A program made the translations under genes and the position numbers. Below, piece after piece: positions 13,180 through 22,680 of a stretch of 64,000 bases of DNA. The notes under the pieces are model-generated. The model saw only the letters and a program-made list of their open reading frames with translations, had not been told where the DNA came from and made no database searches. The number at the start of each line of letters is the position of its first letter. Positions within the stretch are counted from its first letter, which is position 1. Source of the stretch: Acidobacteriota bacterium (GTDB lineage: Bacteria; Acidobacteriota; UBA6911; JACQSX01); contig JACQSX010000034.1 in the NCBI GenBank assembly GCA_016211105.1, positions 1 through 64,000 of the forward strand. Reading direction: 5' to 3'.

Positions 13180-14568
13180 ATGGCGAAAATTCTGGTACTG
13201 GATGATGAGCCAAGCATGCGAACGGTATTGCAGATTGGTTTGGCGCGCGCAGGACACGACGTAGAGGTAGAAGGGCAACCTCGACGGGCACTCGAAAGGA
13301 TTCGCAACGGTCGCTATGATCTGGTAATCAGCGATCTGAAGATGCCGAGCATGTCCGGATTAGAAGTTCTCAAGCAGACTCGCCATGAAGCTCCAGACAC
13401 ACAATTTATTTTTGTCACCGCCTTTGCCAGTTCGGATAGCGCCATTGAAGCCCTGAAGCTGGGTGCTTACGATTACATCACCAAGCCGTTCAATATCGAA
13501 GAGTTAAAAATCCTTGCTGCCAACGCCTTGGAAGCTCGTGAAGTTCGACAACGAGTCATGAAATTGAGGCAGGAATCGGGAGATCGAACTCAACTCGTTG
13601 GGGTCAGCCCCCAGATGTTGAAGATTTACAAATTGATCGGATCCTTGTCTACGACCACGTCCACGATCCTGATTACCGGAGAAAGTGGGACAGGAAAAGA
13701 ACTGGTTGCGCGCGCCATCCATGAAGCCAGCGAGCGTAAGGAGATGCCCTTCGTTTCTATCAATTGTGGCGCTTTTCCAGAGACGTTGCTCGAGAGTGAG
13801 CTTTTTGGCTATCTAAAAGGTTCGTTTACCGGAGCCAACAAAGATAAAAAAGGACTCTTTGAACATGCCATAGGGGGAACCCTCTTCCTGGATGAAGCAG
13901 CAGAAATGAGCCTGACAATGCAGGTAAAGCTCTTGCGGGCGCTCCAGGAGAGAAAGATTCGGCGAGTGGGAGGAGCGGAGGAAATTCCAGTGGATGTGCG
14001 TTTGATTGCTGCCACAAACCGGGATCTCCAGGAACAAATTCGCCTGGGAGGATTTCGCGAAGACTTGTACTACCGGATTGCCGTCATTCCCGTTCATATC
14101 CCACCACTGCGGGAGCGCCCGGAAGATCTTGAATTGTTGTTGGATCATTTTCTGGAACGGTACACGCAGGCGATGGGGAAAAGAATCTCCGGCGTTTGTC
14201 CCGCGGCATTGAGCGCGCTGAAGGCGTATCATTGGCCGGGGAATGTCCGAGAACTTGAAAATGTGATTGAACGTGCGGTTGCGTTGGAAACAACGGACAA
14301 AATCCAGTTGGAGCGGCTACCAGAACTTTCCAATGTTCCAAAGAAGCCCGGAAATGCCGGCGGAATTGCACTTCCCGCAGAAGGTATGGATTTGGAAGAA
14401 TATCTGCGGGACACAGAAACAGCACTGATTGCGGCCGCGTTGAGGCAATCAGGATGGAACCAGGTGCGCGCTGCCCGCTTGCTTAACCTCTCTTACCGCT
14501 CGCTACGGCATCGGATTGAAACTCTGGGGATTCAGAAACCGGGCGAGCCAGGGGAAGCGCGAGAATGA
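13180..14568 (+). CDS. pilR: Sigma-54 dependent response regulator, PilR-like
   Basis: A 462-residue NtrC-family activator. The receiver domain (1-120) has acidic residues D8/D9 and phosphoacceptor D52. The central AAA+ ATPase has Walker A GESGTGKE at 167-174 and the sigma-54 contact loop GSFTGA at 214-219, where the usual second residue Ala is Ser. A Fis-type helix-turn-helix ends the protein (NQVRAARLLNLSYRSLRHRIETLG), close to that of PilR. It likely activates pilA transcription on phosphorylation by the convergent PilS-like kinase. The last 86 bases overlap the kinase gene on the other strand. Confidence 0.9.
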   Translation: MAKILVLDDEPSMRTVLQIGLARAGHDVEVEGQPRRALERIRNGRYDLVISDLKMPSMSGLEVLKQTRHEAPDTQFIFVTAFASSDSAIEALKLGAYDYITKPFNIEELKILAANALEAREVRQRVMKLRQESGDRTQLVGVSPQMLKIYKLIGSLSTTTSTILITGESGTGKELVARAIHEASERKEMPFVSINCGAFPETLLESELFGYLKGSFTGANKDKKGLFEHAIGGTLFLDEAAEMSLTMQVKLLRALQERKIRRVGGAEEIPVDVRLIAATNRDLQEQIRLGGFREDLYYRIAVIPVHIPPLRERPEDLELLLDHFLERYTQAMGKRISGVCPAALSALKAYHWPGNVRELENVIERAVALETTDKIQLERLPELSNVPKKPGNAGGIALPAEGMDLEEYLRDTETALIAAALRQSGWNQVRAARLLNLSYRSLRHRIETLGIQKPGEPGEARE

Positions 14569-16156
14569 TGGTGGTGCCGTGATTTTTTCGCGATCGCACC
14601 GCGATTTTGCCGCGATGGCCTTGCACGATCTGATAGACGATGGCCATCCCCAAGCCAGCGCCCTTGGTGAAACCTCCCGCAAATGGCTGAAATAATCGGT
14701 TGCACTCTTCGCGCGTCATACCCACCCCCTCGTCCCTGAATGCGATTCTTAGGTAGTGTTGGGCGTGGGTAATTCGAATCCTCAGCTCCCCCCCTTGTGG
14801 CATTGCTTTAGCGGCGTTAGTGATCAGATTCCAAAACACCTGCTTGATCTGGTCGGGATTGGCCAGGCAAGGGTACAGGTTGTTGGGCTTTTCCACCTGT
14901 ATACGGGAACTGGTGAATCGGGGATCGTTTTGAGCAAGTTGCAACGTTTCATCCAGCAGGCGATCCAGCGCCACTGGCATAAGGATTGGATCTCGCGGCT
15001 TGGCATAGCAGAGGAGGTCTTCAATAATTTTGTTTAAGCGATCGGATTCCTGCAGCACGATGTCCAAGAGACGCGCACGGTCGCCGCTCAACTCTAGGTC
15101 GCTTTTCAGCACCTGCACACTCCCTGCAATGGAGCCGAGGGGGTTTCGCAATTCGTGAGCGATGCCAGCCACCAGATTGCCAATGGCCGCCATTTTGTCT
15201 TTCAATCGAACTTCTTCTTCAAGTTTTCTTATTTGGGTAAGATCCTGAAAAGAGACGGTAAAACCGATAATCCTGTCGGCCTGGGACAGTAATGGCGAAG
15301 CACTGAATCCAAGATATCGCCAGCGTCCCACAGCATCCCGAGACCAGACTTCGTTGCGTAGCGCCCTTCGCAGTCTAGTAAAATCAGTGCGCAACAGGCG
15401 GCGCAGCCCCGATTCGCCAATGATCACCGAGCAAGGCTTGCCGACAAGATGAGCGGCGCTGTAACGGGTAATTTCTTCGGCTGCCGGATTCAACGAGGTG
15501 ATATTTCCCGCCAGATCCGCGGTAAACAATCCGCTGCGAATACTGTTGACGATGTTGTTGTGCAATGCTTGAAGCTCGGCCAGAGAATCCTCTCGTTTCC
15601 CTAGCTCTACCCCCATCAACTGGAGCCGCTCGGAGAGATGAATACCCAGGTAACCAACGCCAACAAAGCCCATCAGGTTTAGCACGATTCGTAATGCAAT
15701 TTCCTTGAATGCCTGGCTCGAGGGCTGGAAAGGAATCCAACCAAGATAGCTAAGGCTAATAATACCAACGTAGCAGAGGATGGAGAGCAAAGTGGCCAGG
15801 ATCCCGCCGCGTCTGTGATGCAAGACACAGGCGTAGGTAATCACCAATAAGTAAAGAGGAACAAAAATACTATTGAAATCAGCAGACTGATAGATCAGCA
15901 GTGTGAGAAATGATAAGTCAGTCAGCAACTGCAGGTAAAAATCCAAGATCGGATTTCTCAGAAAACGAACGAGCAGGAAATGTGTAAAAGAGAGCACATA
16001 GATTGCTATCCAGAATATCCATAGCAACTCCACGCTGAGTTGTGTTCTGAGAATGGCCGCGAAGGCAAGTACTGGAGTGAGAACCACCACGCGGAGAATG
16101 ACAATCCAAAGTAGCTTATTGCGCAACTCCGAAACTGCTTTGATGCTTCGATTCAT
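14483..16156 (-). CDS. pilS: Membrane sensor histidine kinase, PilS-like
   Basis: A 557-residue kinase. Six or so hydrophobic helices span about residues 15-180. A PAS domain follows (about 200-310), then the dimerisation domain with phospho-acceptor H334 in GIAHELRNPLGS, and a HATPase domain (NLITNAAKAMPQGG, DEGVGM, GAGLGMAIVYQ). This matches PilS, which senses pilin in the membrane and phosphorylates PilR. The gene faces pilR tail to tail, and its last 28 codons overlap the end of pilR. No clear ribosome-binding site precedes ATG 16156. Confidence 0.88.
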   Translation of the reverse strand: MNRSIKAVSELRNKLLWIVILRVVVLTPVLAFAAILRTQLSVELLWIFWIAIYVLSFTHFLLVRFLRNPILDFYLQLLTDLSFLTLLIYQSADFNSIFVPLYLLVITYACVLHHRRGGILATLLSILCYVGIISLSYLGWIPFQPSSQAFKEIALRIVLNLMGFVGVGYLGIHLSERLQLMGVELGKREDSLAELQALHNNIVNSIRSGLFTADLAGNITSLNPAAEEITRYSAAHLVGKPCSVIIGESGLRRLLRTDFTRLRRALRNEVWSRDAVGRWRYLGFSASPLLSQADRIIGFTVSFQDLTQIRKLEEEVRLKDKMAAIGNLVAGIAHELRNPLGSIAGSVQVLKSDLELSGDRARLLDIVLQESDRLNKIIEDLLCYAKPRDPILMPVALDRLLDETLQLAQNDPRFTSSRIQVEKPNNLYPCLANPDQIKQVFWNLITNAAKAMPQGGELRIRITHAQHYLRIAFRDEGVGMTREECNRLFQPFAGGFTKGAGLGMAIVYQIVQGHRGKIAVRSRKNHGTTIILALPLARPVSESPEFQSDAVASGKRG

Positions 16157-16285
16157 GATTGGAGACGCAAGGAGTCAAACGGTCATGGAGTCATCTACGA
16201 AGCGAATCGGACGACACATATTTATACGATCAAGTCACAATCCAACGTTGCGTGATGGCAGCTCCATCCGGCGGCAGCTCCATGT

Positions 16286-17503
16286 CTAACCACCAGGGCG
16301 AGAGAGCCTCGCGATCATACTGAACAGTGGCAAATACATGGATACGACAATGCCCCCTACAACAATTCCCAGGAAAACAATCAACATCGGCTCCAAAAAG
16401 GTGATGAAGTTAGCAATCGCCGCGTCGGCTTCTTCGTCGTAGTAATCGGCCACCTTTGAAAGCATCTGATCCAGTTCGCCCGTCTGTTCGCCCACTCCCA
16501 CCATTTGTACGACCATAGGGGGAAAAAGCGAAGATTGCCGCAACGGCTCCACGATCGTTTTTCCCTCCTCAACGGTCCTGCGCGTTCTCAGCAACGCGAG
16601 TTCAATAATCTTATTGCCGGCAGTGCGCGCAGTAATTTCTATTCCTTCCAGAATGGGAATACCGCTGATAAGCAGGGTGGACAGGGTGCGCGAAAATCGA
16701 GCAATTGCGATCTTTTTAAGCACCATTCCAAAAACGGGAAGAGCCAAGAGCAGCTTGTCAATCGTGAATCGACCCGCCTCGGTCTTGTAATAGTAACGCA
16801 GTCCCACGACTGCTAAGATCGCGGCCACGGCGAAGAAGACGAAAAAGCGTCCTAGGAAATTGCTAAGATGAATGACTATCATCGTGGGTAGCGGCAAGTC
16901 GGCGCCCAGACCCTCAAACAGCGTGGCAAAAACAGGAATTACTTTTAACAAAATGACGGTTACCACGCCGATTGCTACTAGAAGGATGATGCAAGGGTAG
17001 ATGGAAGCTGACCGTAGAGAACGCTTCAACCTTATCATCTTCTCGACGAAGATCGTCAGGCGCTGCAGGATCGTGTCTAAAATTCCGCCCGCTTCTCCTG
17101 CGGCGATCATGTTGGTAAATAGATTATCGAAGACTTTCGGGTGTCGCCTCATGGCATCGGCCAGCGTCGAACCGCCTTCGACGTCGTTGCGCACCTGGAA
17201 GAGCACGTTCTGAAAAGTCCGATTTTCCTGCTGCGTCGCGATGATGTCCAGGCATTGCACCAGGGGGAGGCCGGCATCGATCATTACGGAGAACTGTTTT
17301 GTAAATACTGCTAATTCCTTATCCTTAACCTTGCTGCGAAACTTGGGGAGTGACAATTCTTTGCCCTTCTCTTTGATGGAGATGGGCATGATTTGCTCAT
17401 TGCGAAGGAGCGCCGCCAGACTCTGCTTACTTTGCGCGAACTTTTCTCCCGCAACGGGGAGATTGTTGCCGTATCGCTTTCCTTTGAATTGGTATACCGG
17501 CAT
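16286..17503 (-). CDS. pilC: Type IV pilus inner-membrane platform protein PilC
   Basis: A 405-residue GspF/PilC protein with two copies of the T2SF domain (about residues 70-195 and 270-395). Each has the hydrophobic anchor and the conserved FTKQFSVMIDAGLPLVQCL / FSRTLSTLLISGIPILEGIE type sequence. It sits under the PilB/PilT motors and transmits their rotation to pilin assembly. ATG 17503 (MPVYQFKGKRYG) is preceded by TAGGAG and gives the family N-terminus. A longer frame upstream would overlap pilT. It follows pilT by 13 bases. Confidence 0.94.
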   Translation of the reverse strand: MPVYQFKGKRYGNNLPVAGEKFAQSKQSLAALLRNEQIMPISIKEKGKELSLPKFRSKVKDKELAVFTKQFSVMIDAGLPLVQCLDIIATQQENRTFQNVLFQVRNDVEGGSTLADAMRRHPKVFDNLFTNMIAAGEAGGILDTILQRLTIFVEKMIRLKRSLRSASIYPCIILLVAIGVVTVILLKVIPVFATLFEGLGADLPLPTMIVIHLSNFLGRFFVFFAVAAILAVVGLRYYYKTEAGRFTIDKLLLALPVFGMVLKKIAIARFSRTLSTLLISGIPILEGIEITARTAGNKIIELALLRTRRTVEEGKTIVEPLRQSSLFPPMVVQMVGVGEQTGELDQMLSKVADYYDEEADAAIANFITFLEPMLIVFLGIVVGGIVVSMYLPLFSMIARLSRPGG

Positions 17504-17516
17504 AAAACCAATACTC

Positions 17517-18614
17517 CTAGCTTGCCTTGACCTGGAAATGAGGGATTCCAACGCCGCGCCGGATCATTTCCTGCAGTTCCTCAGGGTTCGACGAGCTCGC
17601 CAAAGTTTCTTCCAGCGTGATTTGCTTGCTCAAATGGAGTGAAGCTAAAGCCTGATTGAAGGTCTGCATGCCGAATTTGTCTTGTCCTGTTTGCATTGCT
17701 GAGTAGATTTGGTGAATTTTATCCTCGCGAATCAGGTTTCGAATTGCTGCATTGGGAAGGAGAATTTCCATCGCCATCACCCGGCCTTCCCCATTGGCGC
17801 GGGGAATCAGAGCCTGACAGAGAATCCCTTCAAGAACCAACGATAGTTGGGCTCGGATTTGTGACTGCTGATGAGAAGGAAAAATGTCAATGATGCGATT
17901 GATCGTGGATGCCGCCGAATTTGTGTGCAGAGTCGCAAATGTCAAATGTCCAGTCTCAGCAATCCGCAACGCTGCTTCGACCGTTTCCAGGTCACGCATC
18001 TCGCCGATGAGGACCACATCAGGATCCTCCCGCAGGGTCACCCTGAGGGCGCTGGCAAAGGAGTGAGTATCACTGTTCACCTCTCTTTGACTGACCAGAG
18101 ACTTCTTGTGCAGATGGAGAAACTCGATTGGGTCCTCAATCGTGATGATATGCTGGTTCCGTTCACTGTTGATCTTGTCGATCATGGCTGCCAATGTAGT
18201 GGATTTTCCGCTTCCGGTGGGTCCTGTTACCAAGATCAACCCGCGAGGCTTGTCGCATAGCTTTTTGACGACGGGCGGCAAATTGAGCTGTTCGAAGGAC
18301 TTAATTTCAAACGGAATAAGACGAAAGACTCCTGAGACGACCCCACGCTGGGTGAACACATTGGCGCGAAACCTTGCCAATCCTTTGATACCAAAGCTGA
18401 AGTCCAGCTCCAGATTTTCTTCATACTTGTATTTTTGGGCATCCGTCATAATGCTGTAGACTAGCTTTTTCGTGTCCGCCGGTGTTAAAGGGGAGCCATC
18501 CAAAGGTAATAATTTCCCGTTCATGCGGATGCGAGGCGGGGTATTGGCTCCCAGGTGGAGATCGGAACCGTTCAGATCGACAAGTTTCTGTAGCAATTCA
18601 GCCAAACTTAACAC
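17517..18614 (-). CDS. pilT: Type IV pilus retraction ATPase PilT
   Basis: A 365-residue PilT. Walker A GPTGSGKS is at 131-138, with the Asp box and Walker B region DPDVVLIGEMRDLETVEAAL and the PilT-type C-terminus. I chose GTG 18614 (MLSLAELLQKLVDLNGSDLHL) because AAAGGGGA lies seven bases upstream and the protein then begins like other PilT proteins. Upstream in-frame GTG 18668 and ATG 18650 are worse placed. It powers pilus retraction, hence twitching motility or DNA uptake. It lies between pilB and pilC. Confidence 0.93.
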   Translation of the reverse strand: MLSLAELLQKLVDLNGSDLHLGANTPPRIRMNGKLLPLDGSPLTPADTKKLVYSIMTDAQKYKYEENLELDFSFGIKGLARFRANVFTQRGVVSGVFRLIPFEIKSFEQLNLPPVVKKLCDKPRGLILVTGPTGSGKSTTLAAMIDKINSERNQHIITIEDPIEFLHLHKKSLVSQREVNSDTHSFASALRVTLREDPDVVLIGEMRDLETVEAALRIAETGHLTFATLHTNSAASTINRIIDIFPSHQQSQIRAQLSLVLEGILCQALIPRANGEGRVMAMEILLPNAAIRNLIREDKIHQIYSAMQTGQDKFGMQTFNQALASLHLSKQITLEETLASSSNPEELQEMIRRGVGIPHFQVKAS

Positions 18615-18899
18615 AAGCAATTCCCCTTTCTGTCTCGACTCTGAATTCATCCTGGGGGCTGAATTCACCCCTCCATATCCAGGGAGGAGACGAAGAACAC
18701 TGCAGACTTGAATATCCCGATGTTTGTGTCCAACTCTGATTATCCCTCGAGCGCGTAGTGACTGGGGTCACCGAGCGGGAGAGTGAGAAATGTACGTCGC
18801 GGTATTTGGGCCGCAGATCGGCGCCGCGGGAGCGCAGAAGCCACGTATCTTTCGAAATCGTCTGTAAACGAGGCATCTGTTGCGATCTGCTCCTGGTGC

Positions 18900-20654
18900 T
18901 CATTTGCTCTGGATGGAATCAACAGGCACCGTTTCTCTGAGCACCTCTTCGATGGTGGTTAGTCCCTGACGGATCTTGCATAATCCACTCTCTCGCAAAG
19001 TCAGCATTCCTTCCTCCTGTGCCCTGGCTTTGATCTCGCTGGCGGAAGCTCCCACTAAAATCAAGTCCCGCAACGACGAGGAAATCTCCATCACCTCGTA
19101 AAGACCAATCCGTCCTCGGTATCCGGTGTCATTGCAGTTTTTGCATCCTTCCCCTTTAAAAACGCGGATCTGCCGCGCCTCGTCGGGGGCAAATCCAATA
19201 TCCACAAGTGCTTTAACCGGCGTTGTTACTTCTTTACGACAATCGGCGCATATTTTTCGCACGAGGCGTTGCGCACAGATTAAATTAATCGAAGTGGCTA
19301 CGAGGAAAGGTTCTACGCCCATATTGAGTAACCGGCTGATGCTGGAAGGCGCGTCATTGGTGTGCAGGGTGCTTAGGACCAAGTGCCCGGTGAGAGCCGC
19401 TTTGATCGCGATCTCGGCCGTTTCAAAATCTCGGATTTCACCTACCAGGATGATATTCGGGTCTTGTCGTAAGAACGACCGTAATGCGGCAGCGAATGTG
19501 AGCCCAATTTGCTCTCTTACCAACACCTGGTTGATCCCCGCAAAGTTAAACTCGACCGGGTCTTCCGCAGTCATGATATTGACTTCGGGCACGTTTAACT
19601 TGTTGATTGAGGTGTAAAGAGTGCTGGTCTTTCCACTCCCCGTGGGTCCGGTCACCAGGACCATCCCATACGGCTGCGCGATCGCCAGCTCAAACTTCTC
19701 AAGAGAACTTCGTTCAAAGCCGAGCTTATTCAGGTCCAAGGGGAGTTTTTCTTTGTCCAAAATGCGAAGGACTATCTTTTCGCCAAAGAGCGTCGGGAGC
19801 ACGGAGACACGGAAATCGATTTCTTTTTTCACCCCGTTCATATTGATTCGGATTTTTATGCGTCCATCTTGCGGGAGCCTTTTTTCCGCAATATCCAATT
19901 TGGACATGATTTTGACTCGGGAAGTAATTGCATCACGCAGGCGCAGGGGTGGCGACATCACGTTGTAAAGAATCCCATCGATTCGGTAACGAACGCGATA
20001 CTCTTTTTCATAAGGTTCGATGTGGATGTCGCTGGCGCCGCGGCGGATGCCATCATATAAGGTCATATTTACCAGCTTAATGATCGGCGCTTCCTCTCCC
20101 GATTGCTGCAATTGCTCGATGCTGAGTTCTTTTTCTTCCTCTTCAACTTCGAGCTGGTATTCTTCTTTTCTCTCGTCTCGGTCTTTCGCATCGATCTCGT
20201 CGTAGACCCGCTTCAGTTCTAGGTGATAACGGGTGCCATAGTACTTTTCGATCGCCTCCTGGATAGAGCTTTCTGCTGCTACGACCGGTTCCACATTAAA
20301 ACCGGTCATAAATTTCAAATCATCCATTGCCATCATGTTGGTAGGGTCGGTGATCGCCACGGTGAGTGTGGTGCCGATGCGTGCAATTGGCAGCACCTGA
20401 TACCGGATGGCAAGTTCGATGGGAATGAGTCTGATCACTTCAGAATCAACGTCGATGAATTCTAGGTTAACTGAAGGGACATCGTACTGCATGCTCAATA
20501 TAGAGGCGATTTCGTCGTCGGATACATATTCCTTGGAGATAAGAATCGAGCCGAGGCGTCCGCCATGTTGACGCTGGCAAGCGAGAGCATCGTCGAGCTG
20601 CTCTTGTGTGATCATGTTCTTCTTGAGCAAAATCTCACCTAGTCGGAAAGACAT
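18900..20654 (-). CDS. pilB: Type IV pilus extension ATPase PilB
   Basis: A 584-residue GspE/PilB ATPase. The N-terminal MshEN-type domain starts MSFRLGEILLKKNMITQEQLDDAL. A Glu-rich linker lies near residue 170. The motor domain has Walker A GPTGSGKT at 336-343, DPNIILVGEIRDFETAEIA, and a zinc tetracysteine (CADC and CKNC). It drives pilus polymerisation. Its ATG follows the stop codon of the prenyltransferase gene directly (TAGATG), so the two are translationally linked. A 285-base gap without a gene separates it from pilT. Confidence 0.95.
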   Translation of the reverse strand: MSFRLGEILLKKNMITQEQLDDALACQRQHGGRLGSILISKEYVSDDEIASILSMQYDVPSVNLEFIDVDSEVIRLIPIELAIRYQVLPIARIGTTLTVAITDPTNMMAMDDLKFMTGFNVEPVVAAESSIQEAIEKYYGTRYHLELKRVYDEIDAKDRDERKEEYQLEVEEEEKELSIEQLQQSGEEAPIIKLVNMTLYDGIRRGASDIHIEPYEKEYRVRYRIDGILYNVMSPPLRLRDAITSRVKIMSKLDIAEKRLPQDGRIKIRINMNGVKKEIDFRVSVLPTLFGEKIVLRILDKEKLPLDLNKLGFERSSLEKFELAIAQPYGMVLVTGPTGSGKTSTLYTSINKLNVPEVNIMTAEDPVEFNFAGINQVLVREQIGLTFAAALRSFLRQDPNIILVGEIRDFETAEIAIKAALTGHLVLSTLHTNDAPSSISRLLNMGVEPFLVATSINLICAQRLVRKICADCRKEVTTPVKALVDIGFAPDEARQIRVFKGEGCKNCNDTGYRGRIGLYEVMEISSSLRDLILVGASASEIKARAQEEGMLTLRESGLCKIRQGLTTIEEVLRETVPVDSIQSK

Positions 20655-21515
20655 CTACTTTCTCAGGAAAATATCCATGCCGATGGCCAGAAAGAGCAGG
20701 ATGCTAATGGCCCCATTGATTGTGAAAAAAGCCGCATTGACTCGCGACAAATCAGAGGGGCGAACAATCCAGTGTTCGTAAGCGATTAGGAAAAAGATCA
20801 CCAGCAATGCCGTCAGAGTGAGTCTACCTAACCTCAGATGCCAATAGAGCATGGACAGACAGACCATCATCAAGAAATGCAACCCTGCGGAAACCACAAG
20901 TGCTGGCCCTACGCCCATCGCTTGTGGTAACGAATGCACACGGTGTTGCGAATCAAAATCGACGTCCTGACAAGCGTAGATGATGTCAAATCCCGCAACC
21001 CATAAGGCCACGGCGAGCGCCAAGAACAGTGCCAGCGGCGTCAATCGCCCGGCTACCGCAAGCCACCCGCCCAAGGGTGCTACGGCCAACGATAGTCCCA
21101 GGAATAGGTGAGATAGCCAGGTAAAGCGCTTTGTGAAAGAATAGAAGAAAACGATGAGCACGGCAATTGGAGCAAGTAGAAAACAGAGCCAGTTCAATTG
21201 CAATGCGGAGTATAGCAGTAGGAGCACGGAAAAGACGGTGAACTGGATTACAAATTGCCGGGATAATCTTCCGATGGGGAGGGACCGCATCCTGGTTCGA
21301 GGGTTCAGTGAGTCAAGCTTCCTATCGGCCAGGCGGTTGAAGCACATCGCGGCACTGCGGGCGCCAAACATGGCCAGAGTGATCCAAAGTATCTGCTCCC
21401 AACTAGGCAATCCGCGCGCCGCAAAAGCGCCCAAGTAAGCAAACGGGAGAGCGAAAACAGTGTGTTCGAATTTGATCATCCGCAGCAATTCCTGGAGGTC
21501 CTTCCAAAGGCGCAT
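20655..21515 (-). CDS. mqnP: UbiA-family prenyltransferase, MqnP/4-hydroxybenzoate type
   Basis: A 286-residue integral membrane protein with about eight or nine helices and both Asp-rich prenyl diphosphate motifs: NRLADRKLDSLNPRT near residue 60 and DVDFDSQHRVHSLP near 177. The family attaches a polyprenyl tail to an aromatic acid. In bacteria using the futalosine route this is MqnP of menaquinone synthesis, and in others UbiA. The sequence style (RSLPIGRLSRQ, HSLPQAMG) suggests MqnP. AGGT precedes the ATG. No other quinone gene is beside it. Confidence 0.8.
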   Translation of the reverse strand: MRLWKDLQELLRMIKFEHTVFALPFAYLGAFAARGLPSWEQILWITLAMFGARSAAMCFNRLADRKLDSLNPRTRMRSLPIGRLSRQFVIQFTVFSVLLLLYSALQLNWLCFLLAPIAVLIVFFYSFTKRFTWLSHLFLGLSLAVAPLGGWLAVAGRLTPLALFLALAVALWVAGFDIIYACQDVDFDSQHRVHSLPQAMGVGPALVVSAGLHFLMMVCLSMLYWHLRLGRLTLTALLVIFFLIAYEHWIVRPSDLSRVNAAFFTINGAISILLFLAIGMDIFLRK

Positions 21516-21840
21516 TTTGTTACCTATGACCTTGTAGGTCGCAATTTACAAGAATGCTTGTTATTTCTCACTGCCGACATGTTACCGCATTCCGACCCAA
21601 ACCAGGTCATGAACCGTTCGAGGTTGTAGGCTGACCCCGGCATCTGCCAGGTGGAGTATAAGATTCGGACACAAATTTCGATTCCATATCGCAATTGGGG
21701 TTTGTGGCAATCCTCCAAATAAGGAGTGGTCACTTTTTTTGTATGCTTTTTTCAGAGGGTTTGTCTTGGAGGATTGAACTTCGACAAGATCTTTAGAAGA
21801 TGGCGCAATTAAGCTAGTGCGGAAAAAAATCGGAGAAGAA
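21516..21840. other. Divergent intergenic region, no gene recognised
   Basis: This 325-base gap separates the minus-strand prenyltransferase from the plus-strand acetyltransferase. Short open frames here have no family character. I see no convincing -35/-10 pair, hairpin or repeat, although promoters for both sides must lie within it. Confidence 0.3.
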
Positions 21841-22680
21841 GTGCAGATTCGGCATCTACGCCATCCGTTGGAGTTTGAACGGTGCGTGGAGTTGCAAAAA
21901 ATCATTTGGGGTTTTGAGGACCGCGATGTGGTTCCCGCGCGCCTGATGATCATCGCCCACCAGGAAGGAGGTCTGGCAATGGGAGCTTTCGATGGGAACA
22001 ACATGATCGGCTTCATTTTTTCAATTCCAGGTCGGCGGGGAGGCAGCTTTTCCCAGCACTCTCACATGCTCGGAGTGTTAGAGGATTACCGCGATCAGGG
22101 TGTAGGACGCATGCTGAAGCTGGCTCAATACCGTGATGCCGTCGAACGGGGTATCGGTGTCATCACGTGGACCTTTGATCCGTTGGAAACTAAGAACGCA
22201 TTTTTGAACCTGAACCGGCTGGGTGCGCTTAGTCACACCTATTATGTGAATCTGTATGGCGAGCAAACCAGTAGCGAACTACAAAGTGGGTTGGGCACCG
22301 ACAGGTTCCTGGCAGAATGGTTCATCGGCGACGCACGTACCGAGAGAATCCTCCAGGGTTCAGATCCAATCCCCCGAGAGCTTGAAAAGCTCACGAGGGT
22401 TCTGTCGTGGAACGAGGGAAGCCGTTTTCTTCCTGGTGAAGCGCGGCTGGGTTGCACCGAACCACAGCTTTTGATCGAAGCGCCACCCGATACGCAGTGG
22501 CTCAAGAGACTCGATCAAGAGGCAGCACGCAAGTGGAGGGAAGCGACTCGCGCAGTATTTCGATACTATTTTGACCACGGCTATTGGGTTAAAGCGTTGG
22601 CTCGGCTGCAGGAGATTTTACAGATCCCGAAATACAGCTTACACCGCGCTTTTTATCTCTTGGAGCCGCATGCGAATTGA
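21841..22680 (+). CDS. GNAT-family N-acyltransferase next to MenC-like enzyme
   Basis: A 279-residue GNAT protein. The acetyl-CoA binding loop is visible as LGVLEDYRDQGVGRMLKLAQ (about residues 77-96), and the family block FDPLETKNAFLNLNRLGA follows. GTG 21841 was chosen because GGAG lies five bases upstream; GTG 21817 is an alternative. It overlaps the next gene by 11 bases. In known D-amino-acid conversion operons a GNAT succinyltransferase partners an N-succinylamino acid racemase, so succinyl transfer to an amino acid is a fair inference. Confidence 0.8.
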   Translation: MQIRHLRHPLEFERCVELQKIIWGFEDRDVVPARLMIIAHQEGGLAMGAFDGNNMIGFIFSIPGRRGGSFSQHSHMLGVLEDYRDQGVGRMLKLAQYRDAVERGIGVITWTFDPLETKNAFLNLNRLGALSHTYYVNLYGEQTSSELQSGLGTDRFLAEWFIGDARTERILQGSDPIPRELEKLTRVLSWNEGSRFLPGEARLGCTEPQLLIEAPPDTQWLKRLDQEAARKWREATRAVFRYYFDHGYWVKALARLQEILQIPKYSLHRAFYLLEPHAN

